Numbered from the stretch's first letter, positions 1 to 11,278 are shown. The stretch: DNA of 64,000 nucleotides from Desulfuromusa sp. (GCA_016744675.1 JADGDX010000004.1:50721-114720); one strand, 5' to 3'. Numbers and translations: made by a program. Notes: a model not told the origin generated them from the sequence alone.

Positions 1-41
1 GCCAAGGCAATAACAACAAACAGAATCGTCTCTTTTTTCAT
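1..41 (-). CDS. Start of an unknown exported or membrane protein (partial)
   Basis: Only the first 13 codons lie in the window. They read MKKETILFVVIAL, a charged start followed by a hydrophobic run, as in a signal peptide or membrane anchor. The ATG is at 39-41 with an AAGG about ten bases upstream. It lies downstream of secF on the same strand, so it may belong to the same transcript. The function cannot be judged from this fragment. Confidence 0.45.
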   Translation of the reverse strand, partial: MKKETILFVVIAL

Positions 42-96
42 TCAACAAAAACCTTTTGCGCCCGATAATTCCTTCTATGTGAAGAAAGAAGGACCG

Positions 97-1005
97 TTAA
101 GCAGACTTTTTATCCAACTTTTGCTGCCAGAATATCAATACTGGACTTGCAACGAAAATTGAAGAGTAAGTACCAACCAGCACACCAACTAACATGGCAA
201 ATGCAAAGTTGTGAATAACACCACCACCGAGAACAAAGAGCGCAAGGACAACCAGCAAGGTTGTTCCGGACGTCAGTAGTGTTCGTGATAGGGTTTCATT
301 AATGCTGCGATTAACAACAAATGGAAAACTCTCTTTATTATGCTTGCCAGAATTCTCGCGGATCCGATCATAGACAATAATCGTATCATTCAGTGAATAA
401 CCAATAATGGCGAGGAAAGCAGCTATTATTGGTAAATCAATCTCTTTACCAAAAAGACTAAATGCACCCAATGTGATCATAACATCGTGAAAAAGGGCTA
501 CGATCGCGCCAATGGCAAAGCGGAATTCAAAACGCCAAGAGATGTAGACGAGAAGCCCCAACATAGCATAAAAAAGAGCTTTCAATCCCTTATTGCGTAG
601 ATCCTTCCCCACCTGAGGGCCAACCATTTCAACACGTCGAATTTCAACGTGACCTTTTTCATAGGTTTGTTCAAGGGCATTCTGAATTTGAACAGAAAGG
701 CCTTTTAATTCTCCAGAAGCTTGCTCAACACGAATCAAAAATTCGTTTTGATTATCACCAAAGCTCTGAACAACGGGACTCCCAAGCTCAAGGCCAGCCA
801 ATGATTCTTTAATAGTGGCCGCATCAGTTGTCTTTTCAAATTTCACCTGAACCAAGGTTCCACCAGCAAAATCGATTCCATAATTGGGCCCGCCATTAAG
901 CAATAGTGAAGCAAAACCAACGAGGATTAGTGCTAAAGAAACAATCAACGCAATTTGTCGTTTACCAACAAAATCTATATTAATATCCGGCTTGATCAGC
1001 TGCAT
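97..1005 (-). CDS. secF: Protein translocase subunit SecF
   Basis: SecF works with SecD in the inner membrane and uses the proton motive force to help finish protein export through SecYEG. The 302-residue protein has the family layout: one N-terminal membrane segment (IALIVSLALILVGFASLL), the periplasmic P1-like region starting GGPNYGIDFAGGT, then a block of membrane segments with the typical GYSLNDTIIVYDRIREN signature. The start at 1005 (MQLIKPDINIDF) is chosen over the longer frame because AAGGAGG lies eight bases upstream. secD ends up to 14 bases before it on the same strand, so the two are co-transcribed as in most bacteria. Confidence 0.97.
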   Translation of the reverse strand: MQLIKPDINIDFVGKRQIALIVSLALILVGFASLLLNGGPNYGIDFAGGTLVQVKFEKTTDAATIKESLAGLELGSPVVQSFGDNQNEFLIRVEQASGELKGLSVQIQNALEQTYEKGHVEIRRVEMVGPQVGKDLRNKGLKALFYAMLGLLVYISWRFEFRFAIGAIVALFHDVMITLGAFSLFGKEIDLPIIAAFLAIIGYSLNDTIIVYDRIRENSGKHNKESFPFVVNRSINETLSRTLLTSGTTLLVVLALFVLGGGVIHNFAFAMLVGVLVGTYSSIFVASPVLIFWQQKLDKKSA

Positions 1006-1018
1006 GCCGTAAGCCTCC

Positions 1019-2617
1019 TTATATACTGAGCCGCTTAACTTCACGGCCCTTCAAGAAAAGATCAAAAATAACCCGCGAAACAAATATTGCGGTAAACAAA
1101 GAAGCGATGATGCCAATAGACAAAGTAACCGCAAAACCTCGAACCGGTCCTGTTCCAAATTGGAATAAAACCAATGCAGCCAACAATGTCGTCATGTTTG
1201 CATCAATGATCGTCATGAATGCCTTGCTGTATCCAGATTCTAAAGCCAGCTTAGCTGCTCTTCCAAGTCGGACCTCTTCGCGGATCCTCTCAAAGATAAG
1301 AACATTGGCATCCACTGCCATGCCTATCGTCAAAACAACACCCGCAAGACCGGGAAGGGTCAGGGTGGCCCCAAACAGAGAAAGCATTGCTGAGATAAAA
1401 AGGATATTAAGTGTCAAAGCAACAACGGCGACAATACCTGAGAGCTGGTAATAAACCACCATTGCAAGGACAACTAAGAGTGCCCCCACCCAGATTGACT
1501 TAATTCCCTTGGCAATTGAATCGTGTCCGAGTGATGGTCCAACAGTCCGATTTTCCATGATTCTAACCGGAGCAGGTAGAGAACCAGCGCGCAGAATGAT
1601 AGCGAGATCAGTTGCTTCCTGGGATGTAAACGACCCAGAAATCTGGGCACTTCCGCCTGCAATCCGTTCGCGAATCACCGGAGCCGAATAAATCGTATCA
1701 TCCAGAACAATCGCCATTCGCTTACCCACATTCGAAGCGGTAATCTGATCAAAACGCTTTGCTCCAACCGCATTGAATTCAATGGACACATAAGGTTCAT
1801 TGAAGCGGGTATCGATCCTCACATTGGCATCAGACAGAAGGTCTCCAGTTAAAACTGTCTTATCAACGACAACCAGAGGAGTTTCAGTTTCAGCACCAGT
1901 CGCCTTGTTGACATTCCGCTCATAAAGCAACTGCGTTCCAGGAGTCAATTTCCCAGCAACAGCATCCTGAGGATTAGCTGTTTCGTCAACCATCTTAAAT
2001 TCAAGTCGTGCCGTTTTTCCAAGAAGAGCAATGGCGCGGTCTGGATCTTCAACACCAGGAAGTTGAATCAGGATACGGTTTCCACTCTGTCGCTGCAGCG
2101 TAGGTTCGCTGACACCAAACTGATCAATTCGATTGCGCATGGTTTCAAGCGCTTGCCGAACAGCATAGTCCTTGATATTTTCGATTTCAGAATCACTTAA
2201 CCGAAAATGTTTTTCGATATAACCACCGGCACCTGTAAAGGTTTCAGCTTCTAGAGAGGGATAGCCATCGGACATCAGCGTATCAACCTTTGCCCCCTCT
2301 TCATCATCATAGACAAGGACGACCAGCCGATCACCCTGACGCCGCTCTAATCGCTTGAAAATAATATCTTTCTCGCGTAGTTCAGTTTCAGTTTGATCGA
2401 TAATCGTATCAATTCGACTTTCAACTGCCTTATCAACATCAACACCAAGCACAAGGTGCATTCCACCTTGCAAATCTAGTCCGAGTTGAATCGGGCTGAA
2501 AGAATCATTCCACCACTGCGGCAAGCTATCCCGCATCAGTGTTGGAGCAATGGCAAAAAATGACAAAAGCAGGCAAAGTAAAACCACCACACTTCTGAAT
2601 TTAAGACTATTTGACAT
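1019..2617 (-). CDS. secD: Protein translocase subunit SecD
   Basis: Partner of SecF in the inner-membrane export complex. The 532-residue protein has an N-terminal membrane helix, the D1 motif GLDLQGGMHLVLGVD near residue 46, a large periplasmic P1 domain including QFGVSEPTLQRQ and IQLPGVEDPDRA, and a C-terminal RND-type membrane block with AVDANVLIFERIREE. Length and motif order match single-gene SecD proteins. It sits between yajC and secF on the same strand, giving the usual yajC-secD-secF order; queA and tgt lie further upstream. Confidence 0.97.
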   Translation of the reverse strand: MSNSLKFRSVVVLLCLLLSFFAIAPTLMRDSLPQWWNDSFSPIQLGLDLQGGMHLVLGVDVDKAVESRIDTIIDQTETELREKDIIFKRLERRQGDRLVVLVYDDEEGAKVDTLMSDGYPSLEAETFTGAGGYIEKHFRLSDSEIENIKDYAVRQALETMRNRIDQFGVSEPTLQRQSGNRILIQLPGVEDPDRAIALLGKTARLEFKMVDETANPQDAVAGKLTPGTQLLYERNVNKATGAETETPLVVVDKTVLTGDLLSDANVRIDTRFNEPYVSIEFNAVGAKRFDQITASNVGKRMAIVLDDTIYSAPVIRERIAGGSAQISGSFTSQEATDLAIILRAGSLPAPVRIMENRTVGPSLGHDSIAKGIKSIWVGALLVVLAMVVYYQLSGIVAVVALTLNILFISAMLSLFGATLTLPGLAGVVLTIGMAVDANVLIFERIREEVRLGRAAKLALESGYSKAFMTIIDANMTTLLAALVLFQFGTGPVRGFAVTLSIGIIASLFTAIFVSRVIFDLFLKGREVKRLSI

Positions 2618-2662
2618 TTGCGTTGTATCTCCCTTTAAGCATTTATGGGCAACAAAGACGGG

Positions 2663-2971
2663 CTATTGTTTAACTTCAGTGATTGAAGTCCTATTTATTT
2701 TCATTTTGACCCCAGTTGCGATCTCAAGAACAACGGTCGTGTCTTCGACCGAAACGATCTTAGCATGAATACCACCAGCAGAAACGACATTATCTCCAGC
2801 CTTAAGTGCTGCCACTAATTCCTTTTGCTGCTTGGCCCGTTTTTGCTGAGGACGGATGAGTAAAAAATAGAAAATGGCAAACATTGCCACCAACATAATA
2901 ATACCCTGATACTGACCGGCCTGTCCTTGAGAGGCTGCGCCCCCTGCCATTGCATAAGCTTCTGATACCAT
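2663..2971 (-). CDS. yajC: Preprotein translocase accessory subunit YajC
   Basis: A 102-residue single-pass inner-membrane protein that associates with SecDF. It has a short Gly/Ala-rich N-terminus, one hydrophobic helix (IIMLVAMFAIFYFLLIRP) followed at once by the family signature RPQQKRAKQQKELVAALK, and a small C-terminal beta domain (GDNVVSAGGIHAKIVSVED). AAGGAGG precedes the ATG by eight bases. It lies between tgt and secD as in many proteobacteria. Confidence 0.96.
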   Translation of the reverse strand: MVSEAYAMAGGAASQGQAGQYQGIIMLVAMFAIFYFLLIRPQQKRAKQQKELVAALKAGDNVVSAGGIHAKIVSVEDTTVVLEIATGVKMKINRTSITEVKQ

Positions 2972-3026
2972 ATGAATTTCCTCCTTAAAAGTGTTTCAGT
3001 GAATACTTTGTTAAATACAAAATATC

Positions 3027-4184
<1,158 letters not shown>

Positions 4185-4199
4185 TCATGGGATGCACAA

Positions 4200-5237
4200 T
4201 CATGTAATCAACATACAATCGCCATAACTGAAAAAGCGAAATTTTTCCTCTATTGCCTGACGATAAGCAGAAAGAACAAGGTCACGCCCTGCAAACGCCG
4301 AAACCAACATCAGCAGAGTCGATTTGGGCAGATGAAAATTAGTAATGAGAGCATCTACTATTTTAAACTGATATCCAGGATATATAAAGATTTCGCTATC
4401 ACCAGCACCGCAAGCCAGAGAGTTATCATCAGTTGCAGCCGTTTCAAGTGCTCGGGCACTTGTCGTACCGAGAGCAAAGATACGTCGACCTTCTTTACGA
4501 GCAGTATTAACCGCTGCTGCTGTTGTCTCAGAGATGGAAAAGAGCTCTGAATGCATTTTATGTTGTAGGATATCGTCAACCCTCACAGGAAGAAACGTTC
4601 CAAGGCCAACATGCAAAGTCAAAGTGACTATTTCAACTCCGGCATCTACCAAATCTTGCAAAATCTTTTGGGTAAAGTGTAATCCCGCTGTCGGAGCAGC
4701 AACAGCACCTTTTTCACGCGCAAACACAGTCTGATAACGAGAGAAATCTTCTCGACTGTCTTCGCGCTTTATATAGGGTGGCAATGGAAGGTGACCAACC
4801 TCTTCAACTTTTTCCATAAAATCACCAGAACAAGAGAAACGAACCCGTCGATACGGGGCGTCCATCTCTTCTAAAATCTCAGCAGAGAAGTCCGGTGTGA
4901 AATTAATGATGGTTCCAATTCGTAATGGCTTGGAACTTTTGGTCAAACACAGCCATTCTTCACTATCTGCATTACTTGTTTTTTGCCGAACCAGAAAAAC
5001 TTCAACTTTTCCCCCGGTTATCTTATGGCCAAGAAGTCGGGCCGGAATAACTTGGGTGTCGTTAATAACCAGAACATCTCCTGAGCGGAAATATTCCTTA
5101 ATATCAGCAAAACATTTCGACTCCAGAGCCTTAGACTGTCGATCCAAACATAACAAACGTGAAGCATCACGTCTCTTGGCTGGAACCTGTGCAATGAGCT
5201 CATCTGGGAGCGAAAAATCAAAATCCTTAAGATCCAT
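4200..5237 (-). CDS. queA: S-adenosylmethionine:tRNA ribosyltransferase-isomerase QueA
   Basis: Transfers and isomerises the ribosyl moiety of SAM onto preQ1-34 in tRNA, giving epoxyqueuosine. The protein begins MDLKDFDFSLPDELIAQ and carries family motifs SRLLCLDR, VLVINDTQVIPARLLGHK, AAPTAGLHFT, LHVGLGTF and ITNFHLPKSTLLMLVSAF. The frame stays open 19 codons further upstream, but a start at 5237 gives 345 residues, the usual length, and drops a non-conserved extension. tgt follows 54 bases later on the same strand, so both queuosine steps are probably co-expressed. Confidence 0.95.
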   Translation of the reverse strand: MDLKDFDFSLPDELIAQVPAKRRDASRLLCLDRQSKALESKCFADIKEYFRSGDVLVINDTQVIPARLLGHKITGGKVEVFLVRQKTSNADSEEWLCLTKSSKPLRIGTIINFTPDFSAEILEEMDAPYRRVRFSCSGDFMEKVEEVGHLPLPPYIKREDSREDFSRYQTVFAREKGAVAAPTAGLHFTQKILQDLVDAGVEIVTLTLHVGLGTFLPVRVDDILQHKMHSELFSISETTAAAVNTARKEGRRIFALGTTSARALETAATDDNSLACGAGDSEIFIYPGYQFKIVDALITNFHLPKSTLLMLVSAFAGRDLVLSAYRQAIEEKFRFFSYGDCMLIT

Positions 5238-5492
5238 CAAAACATGTCCAAAGCGTGTTAAATAGCGACTTAGAAGATCATAGAAAGACATCAAAAGTCA
5301 ATGGCTTTCCGTCGAGACGAAAGAGCCTGTTATTCGAGGTTTTACGGCATTTATTCGTTAAATAGAGTGGTGCCTAAAACAACAGATTTCATGTTAAAGT
5401 ATCTTTGTAACCAACAGCACCCAATGCACATTACAACTGTGATTTCTAGATGGGGTCAGAAGATCCATTCAAGTTCTGAAGGTAGGAGCAAA

Positions 5493-5714
5493 GTGAATAA
5501 AAAAGAGACGCGACTTATTTCGGAAGACATGACGATTCTGGATATCGTGAGTGATTACCCAGAAACTGAATCCGTTTTCAAATCCTATGACCAAAAGATT
5601 GGCGAATGCATCTGTTGCCGGAAGTTGTTTGACACTCTTCGAGAAACAGCTGATTGCTATGCTCTCGATCTAACGGCCTTACTAAATGAATTAAATTCAT
5701 CATGTATCCACTAA
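5493..5714 (+). CDS. Small DUF1858-like protein
   Basis: A 73-residue protein probably starting at GTG 5493, because GGTAGGAG lies a few bases before it; a longer upstream reading in the same frame lacks family support. The core ISEDMTILDIVSDYPETESVFKSY followed by CICCRKLFDTLRETA resembles the DUF1858 family, small proteins in anaerobes often tied to redox or hybrid-cluster proteins. It has three closely spaced cysteines (C-x-C-C). It lies between queA (divergent) and the L,D-transpeptidase (convergent, seven bases away). Function unknown. Confidence 0.7.
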   Translation: MNKKETRLISEDMTILDIVSDYPETESVFKSYDQKIGECICCRKLFDTLRETADCYALDLTALLNELNSSCIH

Positions 5715-5720
5715 AAGGGC

Positions 5721-7073
5721 TTATTGCTTGCCCTCATAGAGAATATTCCAATCGCCCTGTTCTTTAACCATATATAAGCGCTTATGCAGGTTGCCACTGA
5801 GGTTATTTGAACGATAATGCTGAACAAAATTAGCCACAACCATCGGCAGGCCGTCTTCATTGACCGGATACGTTAAAACTGAAATGTCGGAGAGATCGAT
5901 TTTCTGAAAGGTCTTCCCAGAAAAAACTCTTTTCTTATATTCCCCCCAACTTTTTTTATCGTAAGATTTCGACCAAAAATCGGGTGAATACATATCAAGA
6001 TAACTAACGATATCAGCCTTTTCCCAAGTCTGCCTCCAAGTCTCTAACGCAGATTGGATTTCAATGTTCTGGTCAAGCCAATCTCGACTTGATATCCATT
6101 GAACAGACTCACTGATGACAACTGGTGTACGTCCCACTTCAACATACTGACTGATAAGTGTGAATTCATCATTTGTCAAAACAACACAGCCCTCACTGTC
6201 GAGTGGAGGACGACTGTAAAGTGACTTATCTGTTCCATGCAGCCAAATTCCGCTGCCAGTCTTTTTCAAGCGACGATCATATTCATTTGGATAATTTACC
6301 GGAAATGCGCCACTTCCATAAAGTGGTGGTAACTTTTCATCTGGCAAGAAACTGGTCACAAAATAGACACCATTAGGGGTCTTTAAATCACCTTCACTCA
6401 GTTTGTCACCAATTCTCCGACCTAAGACAATATAAAAATCCTCAATAAGTTGAGGTGGCAACCCGGGTCCAGAATTACGATAAACATACAGACGATTTTT
6501 ACTCTTATCGACAATCAGAGCATACTCAGTGTTGTTGCTTAGAGCGAGCAATGCGCGGGGCACCTCGACATTATCGACCAGCGAAAGGTAACCCTGCAAG
6601 CGTGCCCTTGCCTCACTCTGTAACCGTTCAATACTGTGATGATGCAAAGGAGCCGCTTTTGCAAGCAAAGCATTCGACCCGAGCGAATCAACTTGGTTAA
6701 ATCGAGCAAGCAACAAATCCCCGAGAACCAGATGTGCTAATTGAAATTTAGGGGCACGCGACGTTAATTCCTGCAACTCTGAAATAGCATCAACCAACCC
6801 ACCGACCTGAAACAGAAGCAATCCTTTTAGCAAGCTTGCCTCAAAGTCGTCAGAATTACGCTGCAAACGGCCATTGAGACGTCCCAACAAAACTTGGGAA
6901 CGTTCATCTATCATCACCCGTGACTTTATCGTGTCATTGCTAACAACAGAAAGATCGGGCTGCGCGATGCTTGTCTCAGTTGATAGTTGTGGCCATAATG
7001 CTCCAACTTTTGCCCCGGTCAGGCCAAATAAAACAAGAAAAGTAACTGATATTGAAATTCTTTTATATTTCAA
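5721..7073 (-). CDS. L,D-transpeptidase (YkuD) with C-terminal NTF2-like domain
   Basis: Likely a periplasmic enzyme that forms or edits 3-3 crosslinks in peptidoglycan or attaches proteins to it. It has an N-terminal membrane anchor or signal (residues about 8-28), a helical TPR-like region (about 60-165), the YkuD catalytic domain with HGT at about 279 and SEGCVVL with the catalytic Cys at about 296, and a C-terminal domain from about 340 (LETWRQTWEKADIVSYLDMY) resembling SnoaL/NTF2-like folds. The same kind of tail ends the pseudokinase upstream. The start overlaps the end of that gene by four bases (ATGA), indicating translational coupling. Its substrate cannot be told from sequence. Confidence 0.85.
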   Translation of the reverse strand: MKYKRISISVTFLVLFGLTGAKVGALWPQLSTETSIAQPDLSVVSNDTIKSRVMIDERSQVLLGRLNGRLQRNSDDFEASLLKGLLLFQVGGLVDAISELQELTSRAPKFQLAHLVLGDLLLARFNQVDSLGSNALLAKAAPLHHHSIERLQSEARARLQGYLSLVDNVEVPRALLALSNNTEYALIVDKSKNRLYVYRNSGPGLPPQLIEDFYIVLGRRIGDKLSEGDLKTPNGVYFVTSFLPDEKLPPLYGSGAFPVNYPNEYDRRLKKTGSGIWLHGTDKSLYSRPPLDSEGCVVLTNDEFTLISQYVEVGRTPVVISESVQWISSRDWLDQNIEIQSALETWRQTWEKADIVSYLDMYSPDFWSKSYDKKSWGEYKKRVFSGKTFQKIDLSDISVLTYPVNEDGLPMVVANFVQHYRSNNLSGNLHKRLYMVKEQGDWNILYEGKQ

Positions 7074-9205
7074 CGGATGACCCCTAAAGACCGTTCACGT
7101 AGAATGGTCCAGCCTTGGTCAGTTAACATCAAATCAAAAACCTTACGCGTCCTATCAGAAAGAAGTTCACTTTTATAGCCCTGAATAGCATCAACTCGCC
7201 AACGACCATCCCCCAGATTAGTTAAAATAAGACCATCAAGAGCTACCTCAATCCTTTCAGGTGCGGTTATGCGAGAGTATCGCTGAGACTCCCACACAGA
7301 TCGTGTTCGCCCGCCAGGAGGAAGAAACTGATCATCATAAAACCTTAAGTATGTTTCTACATCCTGAGTGGACCATGCCTGGGCCCAGCGCTTCAAGAAC
7401 TGTTCAGCAGTTTCTTGCGCTGCAACCTCTGCAGGGACAGAAACATTTTCTATCGCTGGTGGTTCGACATCTGCGGTTTCTACTACCTGCTCATCCTCTT
7501 TTATAGGAATAACAACTTTACTAACCAAAACCGGTGTAGCAACATTCTCTTTAACAACAGTATCATCTGCACTCGACAATTTTTCAGTTGATACAACTTT
7601 AGTCAATTGTGGCTGTCGCTCTGTATCGACTGCAGGATCTTGATCTTCCGCGGTTTTAGCAACACGCTCTTGACCGACCAAGTCAATACCAGCACTTTCC
7701 TTCAGACTGAGAATTCCAAGACTTGAAAAAACTGGTAAAGAGAGATGAGCTTTCGCTTTATCCAACTGCAAAGCGCGACCATAAGACCCTCTAGCCATTT
7801 CGGCATAGATCAATCCAAGGTTTTGGTATACAGCGGCATAGCTTTCATTTGTTGCCAAAGCTTGCTCAAGAAAATCACGAGCTTGGTCGTAATTCCCTTG
7901 GGCGGCATAAAATGCAGCCAGATTATTATAAGCTCGGGGATCTTCTTGGTGATCGGCTACAATCGACTTAAATACCGCCTCAGCACCATTCAAATCACCA
8001 TCAATCCACAGTTCAACTCCACGATCAAGATCGGCATTCAAATCTTTCACAACCATCCCACTTACAGGTTCATCTGCAGTATGACTTGATAAGGAGTCCA
8101 TGTTCATTAGAAAATAAAACCCTGACCCAATCAAAATACCAAGCAACAAAACCATGATAAATCGCCAGAATACAGGCTTTTTCTCTTGAACTGGCATATC
8201 GGGTATGATTTCATCATCCAAATTCTGAGGTTCATCTCCAAGAGGAAAATCTTCCGTTTCTGTATCGAGAAAATCCCCCCCATGCTCTTTTAACCGAGCT
8301 TCAATTCGTGCTGCAAGCTCAGAGCTACCAATCGCATCATCTAAGAGAGAAACTGACTCATCATCCTTAAAACTTTCAACGAGTTCTGTACCTTCTGATT
8401 CAGGCAACCGAATCTGATCAATCCCATGCTGAGAGGCAAGAAGAGAGAGCTGGTCTTTTATGTCATTTATCGAACTACGTTCTTCGATAACAGTTCTGAC
8501 CATTGACTCTAGTAAAGGCTGAAATTCTTTCAATTCACGCGGAAGATCAGGGAAATCACCTTGCAGGTGTTGTTTCGCAACAGCAAATGGATCCACTCCT
8601 GAAAAAGGAGGTTGACCTGTGAGCAAATGATAAAAAAGACAGCCCAAACTATAGACATCAGCGGCAACACTTGCTGTTTCACCACGAACCTGTTCTGGAC
8701 TCGTATAAAAAGGATCAACCCCTGATTGGTAATCTAGACTGAAGAGTTGACCCAGAGAGAAATCAGCCAAATACGGTACAGAATTCTCAACATAAATTGT
8801 CTCAGGAGAAAGATTCCCATGACACATCTCAGCACTATGAGGACCACTCAAAGAATCATTAATCTTCTCCATAAACTCGATAACTTGGCGAGCAGTCATT
8901 CTAGCATTGATCGTTTGAGAAAGGGATTCTCCTGGAGGAGAGGGATAAAGGCATGCAGGTTGCCCCTCTATTTCTCCCACCCTGAGCGGCACACCGACAG
9001 AGGAAAAGTTAAGAGCTATGAGCCTGTCAGTATGATCATGAAACAATTTCTTTTGCTTATCATTAAATTGAGTTTCAGGACGAAGAAGAAATAGTTTCCC
9101 TTGAAGTGAGTCAGGGCAATCAACAAGGTAACACTGAAAAACAGCGTTCTCAATTAATAGAGAGTTGACCTCACAATCGAATACCAACTGACCATTTTCC
9201 AGCAT
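7070..9205 (-). CDS. Membrane pseudokinase with TPR and NTF2-like domains
   Basis: Residues about 20-275 match a bacterial Ser/Thr protein kinase fold: SPEQVRGE (APE-like) and the helix F region DVYSLGCLFYHLLTGQPPF are clear. The catalytic loop, normally H-R-D-L-K-x-x-N, reads HGNLSPET at about 129-136, so the catalytic Asp, the Lys and the metal-binding Asn are all changed; DF of DFG is kept (DFSLG, about 148). A pseudokinase is therefore likely. A membrane helix (WRFIMVLLLGILIGSGFYFL, about 346-368), TPR repeats (about 390-480) and a C-terminal NTF2-like domain follow. Coupled to the L,D-transpeptidase, it may sense or organise envelope synthesis; that role is inference. Confidence 0.8.
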   Translation of the reverse strand: MLENGQLVFDCEVNSLLIENAVFQCYLVDCPDSLQGKLFLLRPETQFNDKQKKLFHDHTDRLIALNFSSVGVPLRVGEIEGQPACLYPSPPGESLSQTINARMTARQVIEFMEKINDSLSGPHSAEMCHGNLSPETIYVENSVPYLADFSLGQLFSLDYQSGVDPFYTSPEQVRGETASVAADVYSLGCLFYHLLTGQPPFSGVDPFAVAKQHLQGDFPDLPRELKEFQPLLESMVRTVIEERSSINDIKDQLSLLASQHGIDQIRLPESEGTELVESFKDDESVSLLDDAIGSSELAARIEARLKEHGGDFLDTETEDFPLGDEPQNLDDEIIPDMPVQEKKPVFWRFIMVLLLGILIGSGFYFLMNMDSLSSHTADEPVSGMVVKDLNADLDRGVELWIDGDLNGAEAVFKSIVADHQEDPRAYNNLAAFYAAQGNYDQARDFLEQALATNESYAAVYQNLGLIYAEMARGSYGRALQLDKAKAHLSLPVFSSLGILSLKESAGIDLVGQERVAKTAEDQDPAVDTERQPQLTKVVSTEKLSSADDTVVKENVATPVLVSKVVIPIKEDEQVVETADVEPPAIENVSVPAEVAAQETAEQFLKRWAQAWSTQDVETYLRFYDDQFLPPGGRTRSVWESQRYSRITAPERIEVALDGLILTNLGDGRWRVDAIQGYKSELLSDRTRKVFDLMLTDQGWTILRERSLGVIR

Positions 9206-9283
9206 ACACGACCTCGATAGAACACTTAGAAGATAAATTAATTATTAACAATAATAATACGGCCATTAAAAGGCAAGTACTTC

Positions 9284-10321
9284 CTAAGGAAAAGTTGGGA
9301 CAATGCCCAGCCCCAACGCATCAGAATAAGAACACATAATGTTCATATTCTGCACCGCCTGACCTGCAGCTCCCTTAACGAGATTGTCTATAGCAGAGAC
9401 AACGATAACCCGACCTGTTCGCTGATCACTGACAAGGCCAATATCACAAAAGTTGGTCCCTCGAACATAAGCTATATTTGGAAGTTGATTGCCGGGCATA
9501 ACGCGGACGAAACGCTCTTTGCCATATCGAAGATGATATATATCGATAAGCTCTTGTGTCGATTTGCTCTCACGCATATCAGCATAGCAAGTTGACAATA
9601 TCCCCCGATTGACAGGCAACAGGTGAGGAGTAAAATTCAAACGGATATCACCACCTGACAGGCCTGACAACTCCTGCTCAATCTCAGGGGTATGTCTGTG
9701 ACTAGCAATCCCATAAGCTTTAAAACCTTCATTAGCTTCACAGTAAAGGCTCCCCAGCTTAACCCCACGACCAGCACCGCTGACTCCCGATTTACTATCA
9801 ACAATCAAGCTATTAGGATCAATAAGACCGTGCTCAAGGAGAGGCGCCAGAGCGAGGATAACACTCGTAGGATAACATCCAGGGTTTGCAATCAAGCGAG
9901 CTGACTGTAACTGTTCCCGATAAAGTTCGGGCAAACCATAGACGGCTTCATCAAAGAGTTCAGGACTACTATGAGTTTGATACCACTGCTCATAGATATT
10001 CTGATCATTCAAACGGTAATCTGCAGAAAGATCAATCACTTTACACCCAGCAGACAAAAAGCCCGGAACGACTTCCATTGCAGATTTATGTGGCAATGCT
10101 GTAAAGACTAAATCAGCTCGCCTAGAAATAGCTTCAACATTGAGTGGCTCACATATCAGCTCACAAAAACCAGTTAAAGAAGGAAAAACCTGATTAATGG
10201 GTAATCCTTCGTGCTGACGTGAGGTAACACAACAGATCTCAATCTCTGGATGTCCAACAAGGATACGTATCAGCTCAACACCAGTATAGCCACTAGCACC
10301 AACGACAGCCACTTTAAGCAT
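9284..10321 (-). CDS. argC: N-acetyl-gamma-glutamyl-phosphate reductase
   Basis: Third step of arginine synthesis: NADPH-dependent reduction of N-acetylglutamyl phosphate to the semialdehyde. The 345-residue protein has the Rossmann motif [18 protein letters not shown] at the N-terminus, the active-site Cys in [14 protein letters not shown], and conserved SGVSGAGRG and [11 protein letters not shown]. Length is normal. It lies downstream of rplM-rpsI but is separated from rpsI by a terminator, so it probably has its own promoter in the intergenic space. Confidence 0.96.
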   Translation of the reverse strand: MLKVAVVGASGYTGVELIRILVGHPEIEICCVTSRQHEGLPINQVFPSLTGFCELICEPLNVEAISRRADLVFTALPHKSAMEVVPGFLSAGCKVIDLSADYRLNDQNIYEQWYQTHSSPELFDEAVYGLPELYREQLQSARLIANPGCYPTSVILALAPLLEHGLIDPNSLIVDSKSGVSGAGRGVKLGSLYCEANEGFKAYGIASHRHTPEIEQELSGLSGGDIRLNFTPHLLPVNRGILSTCYADMRESKSTQELIDIYHLRYGKERFVRVMPGNQLPNIAYVRGTNFCDIGLVSDQRTGRVIVVSAIDNLVKGAAGQAVQNMNIMCSYSDALGLGIVPTFP

Positions 10322-10369
10322 AAGGAACTCCGTATTTATTGATCATTCTATTCTGCATCAGCAGACACG

Positions 10370-10402
10370 AAAAAAGGGAAACCTTTTGGGGTTTCCCTTT
10401 TT
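10370..10402 (-). terminator. Intrinsic terminator after rpsI
   Basis: A GGGAAACC/GGTTTCCC stem with a six-base loop, flanked by A and T runs, lies between rpsI and argC. The T run follows the stem on the minus strand, so it ends the rplM-rpsI transcript. Confidence 0.85.
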
Positions 10403-10439
10403 TCTTTTTGATTCAAACAGAAAACTACAAATAATGTAA

Positions 10440-10832
10440 TTAACGCTTTGAGAACTGGAAACTCCGACGAGCACCTGCACGTCCGTATTTCTTACGCTCT
10501 TTTATGCGACTATCGCGGGTAATGAAACCAGCCTGCTTAAGAGTTGAGCGCAATTCAGGATTAACATCAAGGAGGGCTTTTGTAATACCGTGCTTAATCG
10601 CACCTGCCTGACCAGAGATACCACCTCCGGAAACATTGACGTAAATGTCAAATTTTCCCATATTGTCAGTCAATTCCAAAGGCTGACGAACAACCATTTT
10701 GGATGTTTCACGACCAAAGAAAATATCAAGAGGACGCTTATTGACAACGATTTCACCAGTGCCAGGTTTCATCCAAACACGAGCAATTGAGGTCTTTCTT
10801 TTTCCTGTTGCATAATACTTCTGCTCAGCCAT
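10440..10832 (-). CDS. rpsI: 30S ribosomal protein S9
   Basis: Small-subunit protein whose C-terminal tail reaches the P-site tRNA. The 130-residue sequence is canonical: [19 protein letters not shown] at the N-terminus, [17 protein letters not shown] in the middle and the basic end [17 protein letters not shown]. It follows rplM by 17 bases, the near-universal rplM-rpsI pair. Confidence 0.98.
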   Translation of the reverse strand: MAEQKYYATGKRKTSIARVWMKPGTGEIVVNKRPLDIFFGRETSKMVVRQPLELTDNMGKFDIYVNVSGGGISGQAGAIKHGITKALLDVNPELRSTLKQAGFITRDSRIKERKKYGRAGARRSFQFSKR

Positions 10833-10849
10833 CTAACTATCTCCCGAGA

Positions 10850-11278
10850 TTATAACTTAAGTTCTTTAGGTTGCTGGGCGGAATGAGGATGCTCACCACC
10901 GGCATAAACCTTGAGTTTACGAAACATCTTGCGGCCTAATTTATTCTTTGGCAGCATGCCCTTTACTGCTGTCTGCACCAGCATTTCAGGCTTTTTCTCT
11001 AACAATTTTTCGGCATTGATCTCTTTGATGCCACCTTGCCAACCACTGTGGTGATAATATTTCTTATCAGCCAATTTATTTCCGGTTAACTTGATTTTAT
11101 CGGCATTGAGAACAACGACAAAGTCACCTGTATCAACACTTGGCGTAAAAATTGGTTTATGCTTGCCGCGTAAAATACGTGCTATTTCAGTTGCTGCACG
11201 ACCGAGAACGACATCTTCAAGATCAACAACAAACCAACTTCTTTCAATATCCTGCTCTTTAGCGACCAAAGTACTCAT
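10850..11278 (-). CDS. rplM: 50S ribosomal protein L13
   Basis: Early-assembling large-subunit protein. The 142-residue sequence has the conserved [44 protein letters not shown] and [18 protein letters not shown] motifs. It heads the rplM-rpsI pair and is preceded by a good promoter at 11332-11360. Confidence 0.98.
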   Translation of the reverse strand: MSTLVAKEQDIERSWFVVDLEDVVLGRAATEIARILRGKHKPIFTPSVDTGDFVVVLNADKIKLTGNKLADKKYYHHSGWQGGIKEINAEKLLEKKPEMLVQTAVKGMLPKNKLGRKMFRKLKVYAGGEHPHSAQQPKELKL

